DNA from: Microbacterium barkeri
GTDB taxonomy: Bacteria; Actinomycetota; Actinomycetes; Actinomycetales; Microbacteriaceae
Reading direction: 5' to 3'
Length of the DNA: 64,000 bases
Assembly (NCBI RefSeq): GCF_027921765.1
Contig: NZ_BSEJ01000015.1
Location: forward strand, 1 to 64,000
The position numbers and the translations under genes are program-made. The stretch's first letter is position 1. Each line of letters starts with the position of its first letter. Shown one piece after another: positions 42,279 to 51,400 of the stretch. The notes beneath the pieces are model-generated. The model searched no databases, had not been told where the DNA came from, and saw only the letters and a program-made list of their open reading frames with translations.

Positions 42279-42719
42279 ATGGCTAAACAATCCGCATCGA
42301 CGAAGCTCTCCTCCGACGCCTCCGAGATCCGGGCCGCCGTCTTCCGCCTCTCCCGGCGGCTCAAGCAGCAGCGGGCCGTCTCGGACATGACCGACGGGCA
42401 GTTCGCCGTGCTCGTCGCCCTCAAGGTGCACGGGCCGCACACGCTGTCCGCGCTCGCCGAGCGTGAGGGCATCACCGCGCCATCCATGAACCGGACGGTC
42501 AACTGCCTCGAGGAGCTCGGCCACCTCAGCCGCACCGAGAACGGCGATGACCGGCGCAAGGTCGACATCCAGATCACCGAGAGCGGGCGTCGCGTCGTCG
42601 AGGAGACCGCGCGGCGACGCGACGAGTGGCTCTCGAAGGTGCTCGCCGACCTGTCACCCGAAGACCGCCAGACGCTCCGCAGCGCGGCGGCGATCATCAT
42701 GCGGGAGGTCGAGCGATGA
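42279..42719 (+). CDS. MarR-family regulator in an operon with an MFS transporter
   Basis: The 146-residue winged-helix protein shows MTDGQFAVLVALKVHGPHTLSALAEREGITAPSMNRTVNCLEELGHLSRTENGDDRRKVDIQIT, a standard MarR core. Its stop overlaps the ATG of the MFS gene (ATGA), so it and the exporter form one operon under the operator cluster upstream. In-frame ATGs at 42264 and 42270 are alternative starts; MAKQSAS at 42279 is chosen because the earlier ones fall within the operator and -10 region. The inducing ligand is unknown. Confidence 0.85.
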   Translation: MAKQSASTKLSSDASEIRAAVFRLSRRLKQQRAVSDMTDGQFAVLVALKVHGPHTLSALAEREGITAPSMNRTVNCLEELGHLSRTENGDDRRKVDIQITESGRRVVEETARRRDEWLSKVLADLSPEDRQTLRSAAAIIMREVER

Positions 42720-44092
42720 ACGCGATGTTCCGGTCGTTCGCCTCGTTCAACTACCGCATCTGGTTCCTCGGGGCCCTCATCTCCAACGTCGGCGGATGGA
42801 TGCAGTCGACGGCGCAGGACTGGGTCGTCCTGACCGAGCTCACCGACAACGACGCGACGGCCATGGGCGTCACGATGGCGCTGCAGTTCGGCCCGCCGCT
42901 CGTGCTCGTGAGCGTGACCGGCTGGGTCGCCGATCGCTTCGACCGGCGACGTCTTCTCATGGTCACGCAGGGCGTGCTCCTGCTCCTCGCGCTCGGGGTC
43001 GGCGCGCTCCTCCTCGCGGGCGTGATGACCCTGCCGCTCATGCTGCTCTTCGCGCTGGCCTTCGGCGTCGCGAACGCCTTCGACAGCCCCGCGCGGCAGG
43101 CGTTCGTGTCGGACGTCGTCGAGCGCCGGTACGCGGCCAACGCCGTGGCGCTGAACTCGGCGTCGTTCAACATGGCGCGCCTCATCGGCCCGGCCGTGGG
43201 CGGTCTGCTCATCGTCGCGGTCGGGAGCGGATGGGTGTTCTTCGTGAACGCCGCCACCTTCCTCGCCATGATCGTGGCGCTCATGCTCATGCGCCGCGAC
43301 GAGCTCGTGCCGCGCGTGCGCAGCCAGGGCGCGGCGCGCGTCGCCGACGGCTTCCGCTATGTCTCGCGCCGCCCCGACCTCATCGTCGCGTTCGTCATGG
43401 TGTTCCTCGTGGGCGCGTTCGGCATGAACTTCCCGATCTTCGCGTCGACCATGGCGATCGAGTTCGGGCACGGTGCGGACGGCTACGGGCTGCTGAGCTC
43501 GGTGCTCGCGATCGGCTCGCTCACGGGCGCACTGCTCGCCGCCCGACGCGAGCGCGCCCGGCTGCGCGTCGTCATGATCGCGGCGGGCGGCTTCGGCGTC
43601 GCGTCGCTCGTGTCGGCGGCGATGCCGAGCTACTGGACGTATGCCGCCGCCCTCGTCTTCGTCGGCTTCGGCACGGTGACGATGCTCACCACCGCGAACG
43701 GCTACGTGCAGACGAACTCCGACCCGGCCCTGCGCGGCCGCGTGCTCGCCCTCTACATGGCGGTCATCATGGGCTCGACCCCGATCGGCGCGCCGATCGC
43801 GGGGTGGGTCGCCGATGCGTTCGGCCCTCGCGCCGCCATCGTCCTCGGCGGCACGGCCGGCGTGCTCGCGAGCCTGATCGGGCTCACCTGGGTCATCTGG
43901 TCGGGGCGCCTGCACCGCGATGCCGACCGCCGCCTCGGCGTCTCCCTCGACGAGACCCGCCCGCTCGACATAGTCACCAAGGCGAACCCCACTGTCGCGC
44001 CCGAGGAGTTCAGCGACCAGGTGGCCCAGACCACGGCCATCCGCATCGACGACGAGGACGAGGACGAGCGGATGGCGCGGCGCGGCCGCTGA
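42716..44092 (+). CDS. MFS exporter (EntS/enterobactin-exporter-like)
   Basis: The 458-residue membrane protein has about twelve helices. MFRSFASFNYRIWFLGALISNVGGWMQSTAQDWVVL is the start typical of MFS group 3 exporters, with GWVADRFDRRRLLM as the facilitator loop. The last ~60 residues are an acidic cytoplasmic tail. Such proteins export siderophores or drugs. It is translated from an ATG overlapping the MarR stop, so its expression follows that regulator. Confidence 0.86.
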   Translation: MNAMFRSFASFNYRIWFLGALISNVGGWMQSTAQDWVVLTELTDNDATAMGVTMALQFGPPLVLVSVTGWVADRFDRRRLLMVTQGVLLLLALGVGALLLAGVMTLPLMLLFALAFGVANAFDSPARQAFVSDVVERRYAANAVALNSASFNMARLIGPAVGGLLIVAVGSGWVFFVNAATFLAMIVALMLMRRDELVPRVRSQGAARVADGFRYVSRRPDLIVAFVMVFLVGAFGMNFPIFASTMAIEFGHGADGYGLLSSVLAIGSLTGALLAARRERARLRVVMIAAGGFGVASLVSAAMPSYWTYAAALVFVGFGTVTMLTTANGYVQTNSDPALRGRVLALYMAVIMGSTPIGAPIAGWVADAFGPRAAIVLGGTAGVLASLIGLTWVIWSGRLHRDADRRLGVSLDETRPLDIVTKANPTVAPEEFSDQVAQTTAIRIDDEDEDERMARRGR

Positions 44093-44103
44093 GGCTCGGC
44101 GGC

Positions 44104-44122
44104 TAGCATGAAAGCGCTTGCC
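44104..44122 (+). promoter_or_regulatory. Candidate LacI-type operator before the mutarotase gene
   Basis: TAGCAT (44104-44109) is a -10 candidate, overlapped by a dyad centred on AAGCGCTT (44112-44119). That core, flanked by AT-rich bases, is common in LacI-family operators. No LacI gene is in the window. Confidence 0.45.
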
Positions 44123-44145
44123 CGCCATCGAGAGAGGCCCCGCCC

Positions 44146-44499
44146 ATGAGCTCCACGACCCGCGTCTGCTTCCGTCTCCGGGTGAAGCCCGAGATGCTCG
44201 ACGAGTACATCGCGCGCCACAGCCCGGTGTGGCCGGAGATGCTCGAGGAGATCGCCGCAGCCGGGCGGCGGAACTACTCGATCTTCCACCTGGGCGGCGG
44301 GGAGCTCATCGGGTTCTACGAGACCGACGATGACGCCGCCGCGCAGGCCTACCTCGCGGAGTCGGAGATCGCGGCGCGCTGGGAGGAGTCGATGGCCCCC
44401 TTCTTCGTGTCGCTCGACGGCCGCGCCGACCAGGCGGCCGAGACGTTCCCCGAGGTGTTCCACCTCGAGTCGCAGCTCGCCGACGCCCGCGGCGCCTAG
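44146..44499 (+). CDS. rhaM: L-rhamnose mutarotase
   Basis: The 117-residue protein matches RhaM: VCFRLRVKPEMLDEYIARHSPVWPEMLEEIAAAGRRNYSIFHLGGGELIGFYETDD. This covers the whole ferredoxin-like fold of the family, including the conserved His and Tyr residues. It converts alpha- and beta-L-rhamnose so that the isomerase receives its proper anomer. It faces a sugar-porter MFS gene across a terminator, so rhamnose uptake by that protein is a reasonable guess. Kinase, isomerase and aldolase genes are not in the window. Confidence 0.9.
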   Translation: MSSTTRVCFRLRVKPEMLDEYIARHSPVWPEMLEEIAAAGRRNYSIFHLGGGELIGFYETDDDAAAQAYLAESEIAARWEESMAPFFVSLDGRADQAAETFPEVFHLESQLADARGA

Positions 44500-44507
44500 C
44501 GGCGACG

Positions 44508-44547
44508 ACGAAGCCCTCCTGCGCCGGTCGGCGCAGGAGGGCTTCGT
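44508..44547. terminator. Bidirectional terminator between rhaM and the sugar MFS gene
   Basis: A perfect 18-bp stem (44508-44525 with 44530-44547) closes on a GGTC loop between two convergent genes. Confidence 0.85.
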
Positions 44548-44558
44548 GCTGCGGGAGC

Positions 44559-45845
44559 TCAGACGAGCGACTTCGCGGGAGCGCCGTAGCGCTCCTCCTC
44601 GATCTCCTCGAGCGTCCTGCCGCGCGTCTCAGGCGCCCAGATCGCGCCGACGAGCAGGGCGACCGCGAGGATGGCGATGAGCAGCGCGCCGAGTCCGTGC
44701 AGACCCATCGTGGTCAGCCAGACCGGGAAGCCGTAGCTCAGGATGCCCACCATGATGCGAGCGGCGAAGAACAGCACGCCCTGCGCCGACGCGCGGTAGC
44801 GGGTCGAGAACAGCTCCGCTGTCCAGAGGCCGTAGAACGCCTGCGCGCCGATGCCCGAGGCGAAGCCCCACAGCACCGCGAACGCGAGCATCGTGACGGC
44901 GGAGGCCGGCAGGTAGACGAGCACCACCCATCCGGCGATCCCCATGACCGCACCGATCACGTAGAGCAGGCGACGGGAGACGCGGTCGGCGAAGCGCATG
45001 AACCCGAAGTAGGTGCCGAGCACGGTGAAGAGCCACAGCAGCGACTGCAGGAAGAACTGCTGCTGCGCGTTGGTGAGGCCCGCCGCGTCGTAGACGCGCG
45101 GCATGAAGATGCCGGCCTGGCCCGCGACGGTGTTCCAGAAGCCGTAGACGCCGATGAGGAACAGCAGCGCCGTGAGGTTCTGCTTGCGGCCGAAGAGCGC
45201 CTTGAGCCCCTTGCCGCCGATCGCGTTGGCGGAGGCGTCGTCGCGCGAGGCCTTCCAGCGCTTCGACTCGGAGAGCCCCTGCCGGACCCACCACGTGACG
45301 AAGGCGACGACGAAGAGGTGCACGAAAATGATGCGCGAGCCGAGCAGTCCGAGCGGCTCGAGCAGAGCAGCGAGCAGGAAGCCGATCATCGGGCCCACCG
45401 ACCAGGCGAGCTGCGCCGTGCCGACGTGGGCCGCGCGCTTGTCGGCGGGCGCTTCCTCGGCGATGTAGGTCCACGAGGCGGGCACGCCCGCGCCGACGGC
45501 GATGCCGGTGATGACGAACGCCGCGAGCAGCATCCACTCGTTCACCGCGAATGCCGCGATGAGCACGCCGACCATGTAGACCATGAGGTCGTAGGTGTAG
45601 ATGAACTTGCGCCCGAACCGGTCGCACAGCGGCCCGCCGATGATCGCTCCGATCGCCGCGCCGAACGCGTTCGCGCTGAGCGCGGCGAGGAGGCCCGCGA
45701 AGCCGTCGGTGAACCCGAACTGCGCCTGCCAGAATCCGAGGCTCGTCGCGATCGCGATGATCGAGCCCGCTTCGATGTAGTTGGACATCGCGACCGAGAT
45801 GGTGGCCTTCCACCCCGTGGTCGATTTCGCTCCGATGCGTGCCAT
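44559..45845 (-). CDS. MFS sugar transporter (possibly L-rhamnose)
   Basis: The 428-residue protein has twelve helices and sugar-porter features: GGPLCDRFGRKFIYTYDL between helices 2 and 3, and APETRGRTLEEIEEE at the end of helix 12. That PETRG signature separates it from drug exporters. Its gene converges with rhaM. A LacI-operator-like dyad lies 70 bp upstream (45915-45926), like the one before rhaM, so both may answer to the same repressor. L-rhamnose as substrate is an inference. Confidence 0.87.
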   Translation of the reverse strand: MARIGAKSTTGWKATISVAMSNYIEAGSIIAIATSLGFWQAQFGFTDGFAGLLAALSANAFGAAIGAIIGGPLCDRFGRKFIYTYDLMVYMVGVLIAAFAVNEWMLLAAFVITGIAVGAGVPASWTYIAEEAPADKRAAHVGTAQLAWSVGPMIGFLLAALLEPLGLLGSRIIFVHLFVVAFVTWWVRQGLSESKRWKASRDDASANAIGGKGLKALFGRKQNLTALLFLIGVYGFWNTVAGQAGIFMPRVYDAAGLTNAQQQFFLQSLLWLFTVLGTYFGFMRFADRVSRRLLYVIGAVMGIAGWVVLVYLPASAVTMLAFAVLWGFASGIGAQAFYGLWTAELFSTRYRASAQGVLFFAARIMVGILSYGFPVWLTTMGLHGLGALLIAILAVALLVGAIWAPETRGRTLEEIEEERYGAPAKSLV

Positions 45846-45914
45846 GTGAGTCGTCTCTTCCTTGAATCCGTTCGACGTCGTCCGCGTCCTCGCGCTCCGA
45901 TGTGACCGCTCTCA

Positions 45915-45926
45915 TAAAACGATTCA
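45915..45926 (-). promoter_or_regulatory. LacI-type operator-like dyad upstream of the sugar MFS gene
   Basis: TGAATCGTTTTA on the minus strand resembles LacI-family operators with a central CG flanked by AT-rich arms. It lies about 70 bp before the transporter start. Confidence 0.35.
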
Positions 45927-45985
45927 ACGACGCCGAGTCGGTACCTTACGCGGCGCGCGGACCATCCGCAAGCCGCCGGACGACA

Positions 45986-46020
45986 GAAGCCCTCCGACCC
46001 CTGTCGGGGCGGAGGGCTTC
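45986..46020 (-). terminator. Terminator after rocD
   Basis: GAAGCCCTCC (45986-45995) pairs with GGAGGGCTTC (46011-46020). The 15-base interior contains a further CCCC/GGGG stem. It lies 15 bp after the rocD stop. Confidence 0.75.
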
Positions 46021-46034
46021 CGGAGGAACGGGGG

Positions 46035-47234
46035 TCAGCCGGCGAGATCCGCCAGCACGACCTGGAGCTGCTCGAGCGCCCAGTCGATCTCGGTCGCGCG
46101 GATGACGAGCGGCGGAGCGATCCGGATGGTCTGCCCGTGGGTGTCCTTGACGAGCACGCCGCGCGCCATGAGCGCCTCCGACACCTGACGCCCCGTGCCG
46201 ATGGACGGGTCGATGTCGACACCGGCCCAAAGCCCGGCGACGCGGATCTCGGTGACGCCCTGCCCCACGAGCGCCTCGAGCTTCTCCCGCAGGTGCGCAC
46301 CGAGCAGCTGCGCGCGCTTCTGGAATTCGCCGGTCGCGAGCAGCTCGACGACGCGAAGCGCCACGGCCGCAGACAGCGGATTGCCGCCGAACGTGGACCC
46401 GTGCTCACCCGGGCGGATGACGCCCAGCACGTCGGCATCCGCGACGACAGCCGACACGGGCAGGATGCCGCCGCCGAGTGCCTTGCCGAGCAGGTAGACG
46501 TCGGGGACCACGCCCTCGCGATCGCACGCGAACGTCTCGCCCACGCGGCCGAGCCCCGACTGGATCTCGTCCGCGATGAAGAGCACGTTGCGCTCGCGCG
46601 TGACCTCGCGGACCCGTCGGAGGTAGCCATCCGGCGGGATCACGACGCCCGCCTCGCCCTGGATCGGCTCGATGAGCACGGCTGCCGTGTCGTCGTCGAT
46701 CGCCGCGGCGAGCGCGTCGGCGTCGCCGTAGGGCACGGCCACGAATCCGGCCGGGAACGGCCCGAAGTCGTCGCGCGCCTCGGGGTCGTCGCTGAAGCCC
46801 ACGATCGTCGTCGTGCGGCCGTGGAAGTTGCCGTGTGCGACCACGATCTTCGCGCGGTCGTCGGCGATGCCCTTCACCCGGTAGCCCCACGCCCGCGCCA
46901 CCTTGATGCCGGTCTCGACGGCCTCGGCGCCGGTGTTCATGGGGAGGACGAGGTCCTTGCCGCACAGTTCGGCGAGTGCCGTCGCGAACGGCTCGAGGCG
47001 GTCGTTGTCGAACGCGCGGCTCGTCAGCGTGATCCGCCCCAGCTGCTCCGTCGCGGCCGCGACGAGGTCGGGGTGCCGGTGGCCGAAGTTGAGGGCCGAG
47101 TACCCCGCGAGCATGTCGAGGTACCGCTTGCCCTCGACATCCGTCACCCACGCGCCCTCGCCGCCCGCGATGACGACGGGAAGGGGGTGGTAGTTGTGCG
47201 CGACGTGGCTCGTCGCGGCCTCGGCCGTGGTCAC
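46035..47234 (-). CDS. rocD: Ornithine aminotransferase
   Basis: The 399-residue class III aminotransferase transfers the delta-amino group of ornithine to 2-oxoglutarate, giving glutamate semialdehyde. The family start is YHPLPVVIAGGEGAWVTDVEGKRYLD. The PLP lysine is in LLGKALGGG, with MNTGAEAVE and DEIQSGLGR binding the cofactor. The GTG start at 47234 overlaps the dimethylargininase stop (GTGA), so the two form an operon. The product pyrroline-5-carboxylate can be finished by PutA, encoded just upstream on the same strand. Confidence 0.92.
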   Translation of the reverse strand: MTTAEAATSHVAHNYHPLPVVIAGGEGAWVTDVEGKRYLDMLAGYSALNFGHRHPDLVAAATEQLGRITLTSRAFDNDRLEPFATALAELCGKDLVLPMNTGAEAVETGIKVARAWGYRVKGIADDRAKIVVAHGNFHGRTTTIVGFSDDPEARDDFGPFPAGFVAVPYGDADALAAAIDDDTAAVLIEPIQGEAGVVIPPDGYLRRVREVTRERNVLFIADEIQSGLGRVGETFACDREGVVPDVYLLGKALGGGILPVSAVVADADVLGVIRPGEHGSTFGGNPLSAAVALRVVELLATGEFQKRAQLLGAHLREKLEALVGQGVTEIRVAGLWAGVDIDPSIGTGRQVSEALMARGVLVKDTHGQTIRIAPPLVIRATEIDWALEQLQVVLADLAG

Positions 47235-48100
47235 TTCGCGCCCCGCAGCTCGAGCGTGCAGCACTTGATGCCGCCGCCGCCGAGCAGGAGCTCGGACAGG
47301 TCGATGAGCACCGGGTTGTACCCGCGCTCGCGCAGCTGTGCCTCGAAGCCCTTCGCGCGCGGCGAGATGAAGACGTTGTACCCGTCGCTGGCGGAGTTCA
47401 GGCCGAAGACGGCGCCGTCCTCATCCGAGACCTGGATCGCGTCGGGGAACCGCTCCTCGAGGATCGCGCGGCTGCGCTCGTCGAATGCGCCGGGGAGATA
47501 GGCGATGTTCGCCGGCCCGGTCGTCTCGTCCTCGACCGGGTCGAGCACGCTGAGCGCCGTGTCGAGGTGATAGAACCGAGGGTCGACGAGGTTGAGGCTG
47601 ATCACCTCTCGGCCGAACACGCGGGCCACCTCGGCGTGGCTGTCGCCCGTCGACCGGAAGCCCGTGCCCGCCAGGATGACGTCGCCCGCGAGGAGGAAGT
47701 CGCCTTCGCCCTCGTTGACCTCCTCGGGCACGACCGTCTCGAAGCCGTTCGCGCGGAACCAGTCGATGAACGCGGGCGCCTCGCCCTGGCGCTCGACATA
47801 GCGGAAGCTCGGCCCGTAGGCGATGCCGTCGATGACGAAGCCGCCGTTCGCCGTGTAGACCATGTCGGGGTAGTCGGCGAGGGGCTCGATGAGCTCGACC
47901 TCGTGCCCCAGCTCGCGGTAGGTGTCGTAGAGCACCTGCCACTGGGTGACCGCCCGCGCGGTGTCGGTCGGCCGCGTCGGCTCCATCCAGGGGTTGATCG
48001 AGTACGACACGGTGAAGTGCTCGGGGCGGCACATCAGATAGCGCCGCTTGTGCTGAGTGCGAGTCGGCGCCTCGGTGGGCGCGGGAGACGCGACGGACAT
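47231..48100 (-). CDS. Dimethylargininase (arginine-modifying hydrolase family)
   Basis: The 289-residue pentein protein has the DDAH pattern: MCRPEHFTVSYSINPWMEP at the start, PDMVYTANGGFV, the catalytic His in FYHLDTALSVLDP, and Cys280 or Cys281 in GGIKCCTLEL. It should cleave dimethylarginine to citrulline and dimethylamine. Actinobacterial members are regularly linked to ornithine aminotransferase, as here with a four-base overlap, so action on an ornithine precursor is possible too. The start at 48100 has GAGGAG upstream. Signal peptide absent, so intracellular. Confidence 0.83.
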   Translation of the reverse strand: MSVASPAPTEAPTRTQHKRRYLMCRPEHFTVSYSINPWMEPTRPTDTARAVTQWQVLYDTYRELGHEVELIEPLADYPDMVYTANGGFVIDGIAYGPSFRYVERQGEAPAFIDWFRANGFETVVPEEVNEGEGDFLLAGDVILAGTGFRSTGDSHAEVARVFGREVISLNLVDPRFYHLDTALSVLDPVEDETTGPANIAYLPGAFDERSRAILEERFPDAIQVSDEDGAVFGLNSASDGYNVFISPRAKGFEAQLRERGYNPVLIDLSELLLGGGGIKCCTLELRGAK

Positions 48101-48229
48101 ATTTCGCTCCTCGTCGTGGCAACGGGCGGCGGACGCTGTCCAGAGGCCCGGCGGAGCTGGAAGCCGCGATCCGGGCACGCCGAGGTCATTCTTCCACGGC
48201 GATCCCGAGTCGTCGGTGAGAACGCGGCG

Positions 48230-48274
48230 TCAGGGCACCACGACGATCTTCCCGAAGGCGTGCCCGCTGTGAGC
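48230..48274 (-). pseudogene. C-terminal remnant of a zinc-type dehydrogenase/quinone reductase
   Basis: Minus-strand codons read AHSGHAFGKIVVVP and then stop. This is the usual last block (ESGHARGKIVL-like) of medium-chain alcohol dehydrogenases and quinone oxidoreductases. Nothing upstream in the frame continues the homology; repeats replace it. It is probably the tail of a gene lost by deletion. The match is only 14 residues, so it could be coincidence. Confidence 0.4.
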
Positions 48275-48368
48275 GCCCGCTGTCGGTGAACGCTCCCGGA
48301 ATCGGACCGGTGGGGCTGGTGTGAGCTCGTGGGGCCGACACGCGCACACGCGCCCCACCGATCCGAAT

Positions 48369-48447
48369 CCGGACACGCCTGCGCGACCCCCGGCACGCCT
48401 GCGCGACTCCGGACACGCCAGCGCGACGCCGGACACGCGACCGCGCC
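48369..48447 (+). repeat. Four degenerate ~20-bp direct repeats
   Basis: Units begin CCGGACACGCCTGCGCGAC and recur about every 20 bp with a few changes (CACGCCTGCGCGACT, CACGCCAGCGCGACG, CACGCGACCGCGCC). There are no spacers, so this is not a CRISPR. It may be slippage-generated or a binding-site array. Confidence 0.6.
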
Positions 48448-48486
48448 CCGCGTCGGAGACGATCAGCCCCCGCGCCGCGCTGAGCG

Positions 48487-51400
48487 TCAGATCACGTCGG
48501 AGAAGCGGTCGTCGGGATTGCCGAAGCGGTGCGCCGTGATCGAGATCGACTGCTCGCGCAGGAACGGCAGCAGCTCGAGGCGCCCGGCCGTGGTGACCTC
48601 TCCCGCATAGACCGCGAGATCGGGATCGCCCTCGACGCGTGCGGCGAGCGCTCGATGCAGACGCTCGACGCTCTCGCGCGATCCGACGAGGCGCGCGCGG
48701 GACGGCCGCTCGCGTCGGATCCCGAGGATGTCCTCCGAGGTCGGCACCACCGCGTCGTCGGCCTCCTCGTCGGAGACGTCTCGAGCCTCGCCGCCCTCGA
48801 GGGCCTCGTCGGCGGGCGCGGCTCCGGCCATCCGCTCGATCCACTCCTCGTCGCTCTCGACGAAGACCGGCACGTCGAGCTCGCCGAGCGCACGGCGCAC
48901 GGCCGCCGGGAGCCCCGACGGCACGCTGAGGGAGAACCAGTCGGCGGCTCGGACGCCCGCGATCACGACCCGCAGCACGGCCTGCCACGGAGCGTCGGCG
49001 GTCGCGCGGATCGCGACAGAGGCCGCACGGTAGCGGAAGAGGTTGCGCTCGATTCCGAGCCGCGAGACGTCCTTGACGCGGCCGAACTCGCGGTCCCACG
49101 CGATCGCGTCGGACAGCGCGCCGCGCCGCAGCCACTCGAACTCGTCGTACGACAGCGAGGGCTGCGCGGCCTCGATGAGCGCGGCGATGCGCGTGTCGAG
49201 CCCGCGCAGGTGCAGCGACTGCGACGACGGACCTCCGCTCGTCGCGCGCCACGATCCGAGGCCGACGAGGTAGTTCGGCCCGCCGGCCTTGGCGCCCGCT
49301 CCGACCGACGAGCGCTTCCAGCCGCCGAACGGCTGCCGCTGCACGATCGCGCCCGTGATGCCGCGGTTGACGTAGAGGTTCCCGGCCTGCACGGTCTCGA
49401 GCCACTGCTCGAGGTCGTCGGGGTCGAGCGTGTGCAGACCGGCGGTGAGACCGTAGTCGACGGCGTTCTGCAGCTCGATCGCCTGCTCGAGGCTCGCGGC
49501 GTGCATGATCCCGAGCACGGGCCCGAAGAACTCCTCGCGGTGGAAGCGCGAACCGGGCCGCACGCCGATCCGGATGCCCGGCGTCCAGTAGCGGGCATCA
49601 GCGTCCTCGAGACGGCGCGGCTTGAGGAGCCACGACTCCCCCTCCTCGAGCTCCGTGAGGGCCCACGCGAGCTTGCCCTGCGGCTCCTCGATCACGGGCC
49701 CCATCTCGGAGAGCGGGTCGTGCGGCGGTCCGACGCGCAGCGACCGGGTGGCGTCGACGAGCTGCCGCGCGAAGCGCCGGGAGCGGCCGACCGGCCCGAC
49801 GAGGATCGCGAGCGATGCGGCAGAGCACTTCTGCCCGGCGTGGCCGAACGCGCTGCGCACGACATCGGCCGCAGCGAGGTCGAGATCCGCCGACGGCGCC
49901 ACGACGATCGCGTTCTTGCCGCTCGTCTCGGCGAGGATCGGCAGATCGGGGCGCCACGACCGGAAGAGCCGCGCCGTGTCCCACGAGCCCGTGAGGATCA
50001 CGCGCTCGACGGCGGGATGCGAGACGAGGCGCTGCCCGAGCTCTGGCTCGTCGAGCGCGACGAGGGCGAGCGCGTCTCGGGGCACGCCCGCGTCCCAGAG
50101 CGCCTCGGCGACGACCGCCGCGCAGCGCCGCGACAGGTGCGCGGGCTTGAAGACGACGCCCGAGCCCGCGGCGAGCGCGGCGAGCACGCCGCCCGACGGG
50201 ATGGCGATGGGGAAGTTCCAGGGCGGTGCCACGACCGTGACGGCCGACGGCTGGAAGACGGCCCCGGCCACCCGGTCGAGCTCGCCCGCGTTCGCGGCGT
50301 AGTAGTTCGCGAAGTCGACGGCCTCGCTCACCTCGGTGTCGGCCTCGGCGAGCACCTTGCCGGTCTCCGACGCGGCGACCTCGATGAGCTCGGCCCGCCG
50401 CGCCTCGAGCGCCCGGGCGGCACGGCGCAGCACGGCGGCGCGCTCGGCCGCGGGGCGCGCGCCCCACTCGCTGCCCGCCGTGCGCACCCGCTCGATGATC
50501 TCGTCGAGCGCGCCGGCGTTCGCCACGTGCGACGTCGCGACGGTGTCGGCTCCTGCGCGCGAGTCGGGAATGCGGGCGAGGATCTCCCGCGCCCATTCCC
50601 GGTTCGCGGCCAGGGCGGGATCGGTGTCCGGGGTGTTCCGGAACCCGGGCGCGCCTGCCGCCGCCGCGCTCTCCTTTCGCGCGAAGACGGCGGTCTCGAC
50701 CCAGTCGTCCTCGAAGCCCGCGGCCGACGCGGATTCGCCGGCCGCGATGTCGAGCACGACCTGCGTGAGCTGGCCATCCCCATCCGACGCCGCGTCGCCC
50801 GAGCCGCCATCGAGGTCCGCGTCGTCCGCCCGCCGCTGCGCACGGCGCGGCTCGCGCGCGAGGGACGTGTCGTCGGCTCGGCGCACGGCGCCCGCGAAGC
50901 GGTTCTCCTCGCGCGCGAAGAGCGTCTCGTCCTCGTGCAGCGAGAAGGCGGCCGACAGGAAGTTCTCGCTCGACGCGTTCTCCTCGAGACGCCGCACGAG
51001 GTAGCTCACGGCGACGTCGAACTCGTCGGGGTGCACGACGGGGACGTAGAGGAGCACGCGCCCGACCTCGCGCGAGACCGCCTTCATCTGGCCCTCGGCC
51101 ATCCCGAGGAGCATCTCGAACTCGACCGCATCGCGCACCGAGCGCTCCCCCGCGAGCAGCCACGCGTAGGCGATGTCGAAGAGGTTGTGCCCGGCCACCC
51201 CGATGCGGACGGCCCGAGTGCGCTCGGGCGAGAAGGCCGCCCGCAGGCAGCGGCTGTAGTTGGCGTCGGTGTCGAGCTTGGTGTCGTACGGCGCCTGCTC
51301 CCACCCGTGCAGAGTCGCGTCCACCCGCTCCATCGCCAGGTTCGCCCCCTTGACGAGACGGATCTTGATGGGCGCGCCGTCGCCCTCGACGCGCTCGGTC

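Larger units (their letters stand above)
48101..48486. other. Intergenic region with long inverted repeat and short direct repeats
   Basis: No complete gene lies here. A 21-bp inverted repeat with two mismatches (48296-48316 and 48352-48372) can form a long hairpin. Four degenerate ~20-bp direct repeats follow it. The 48233-48274 segment encodes a dehydrogenase-like tail on the minus strand. The promoter of the dimethylargininase operon must lie in the left part but no clear hexamers were found. Confidence 0.5.

Noticed and set aside
48369-48447. Direct repeats considered as a CRISPR or attachment site
   Set aside because: Units are about 20 bp, degenerate and without spacers; no integrase or tRNA gene is near.
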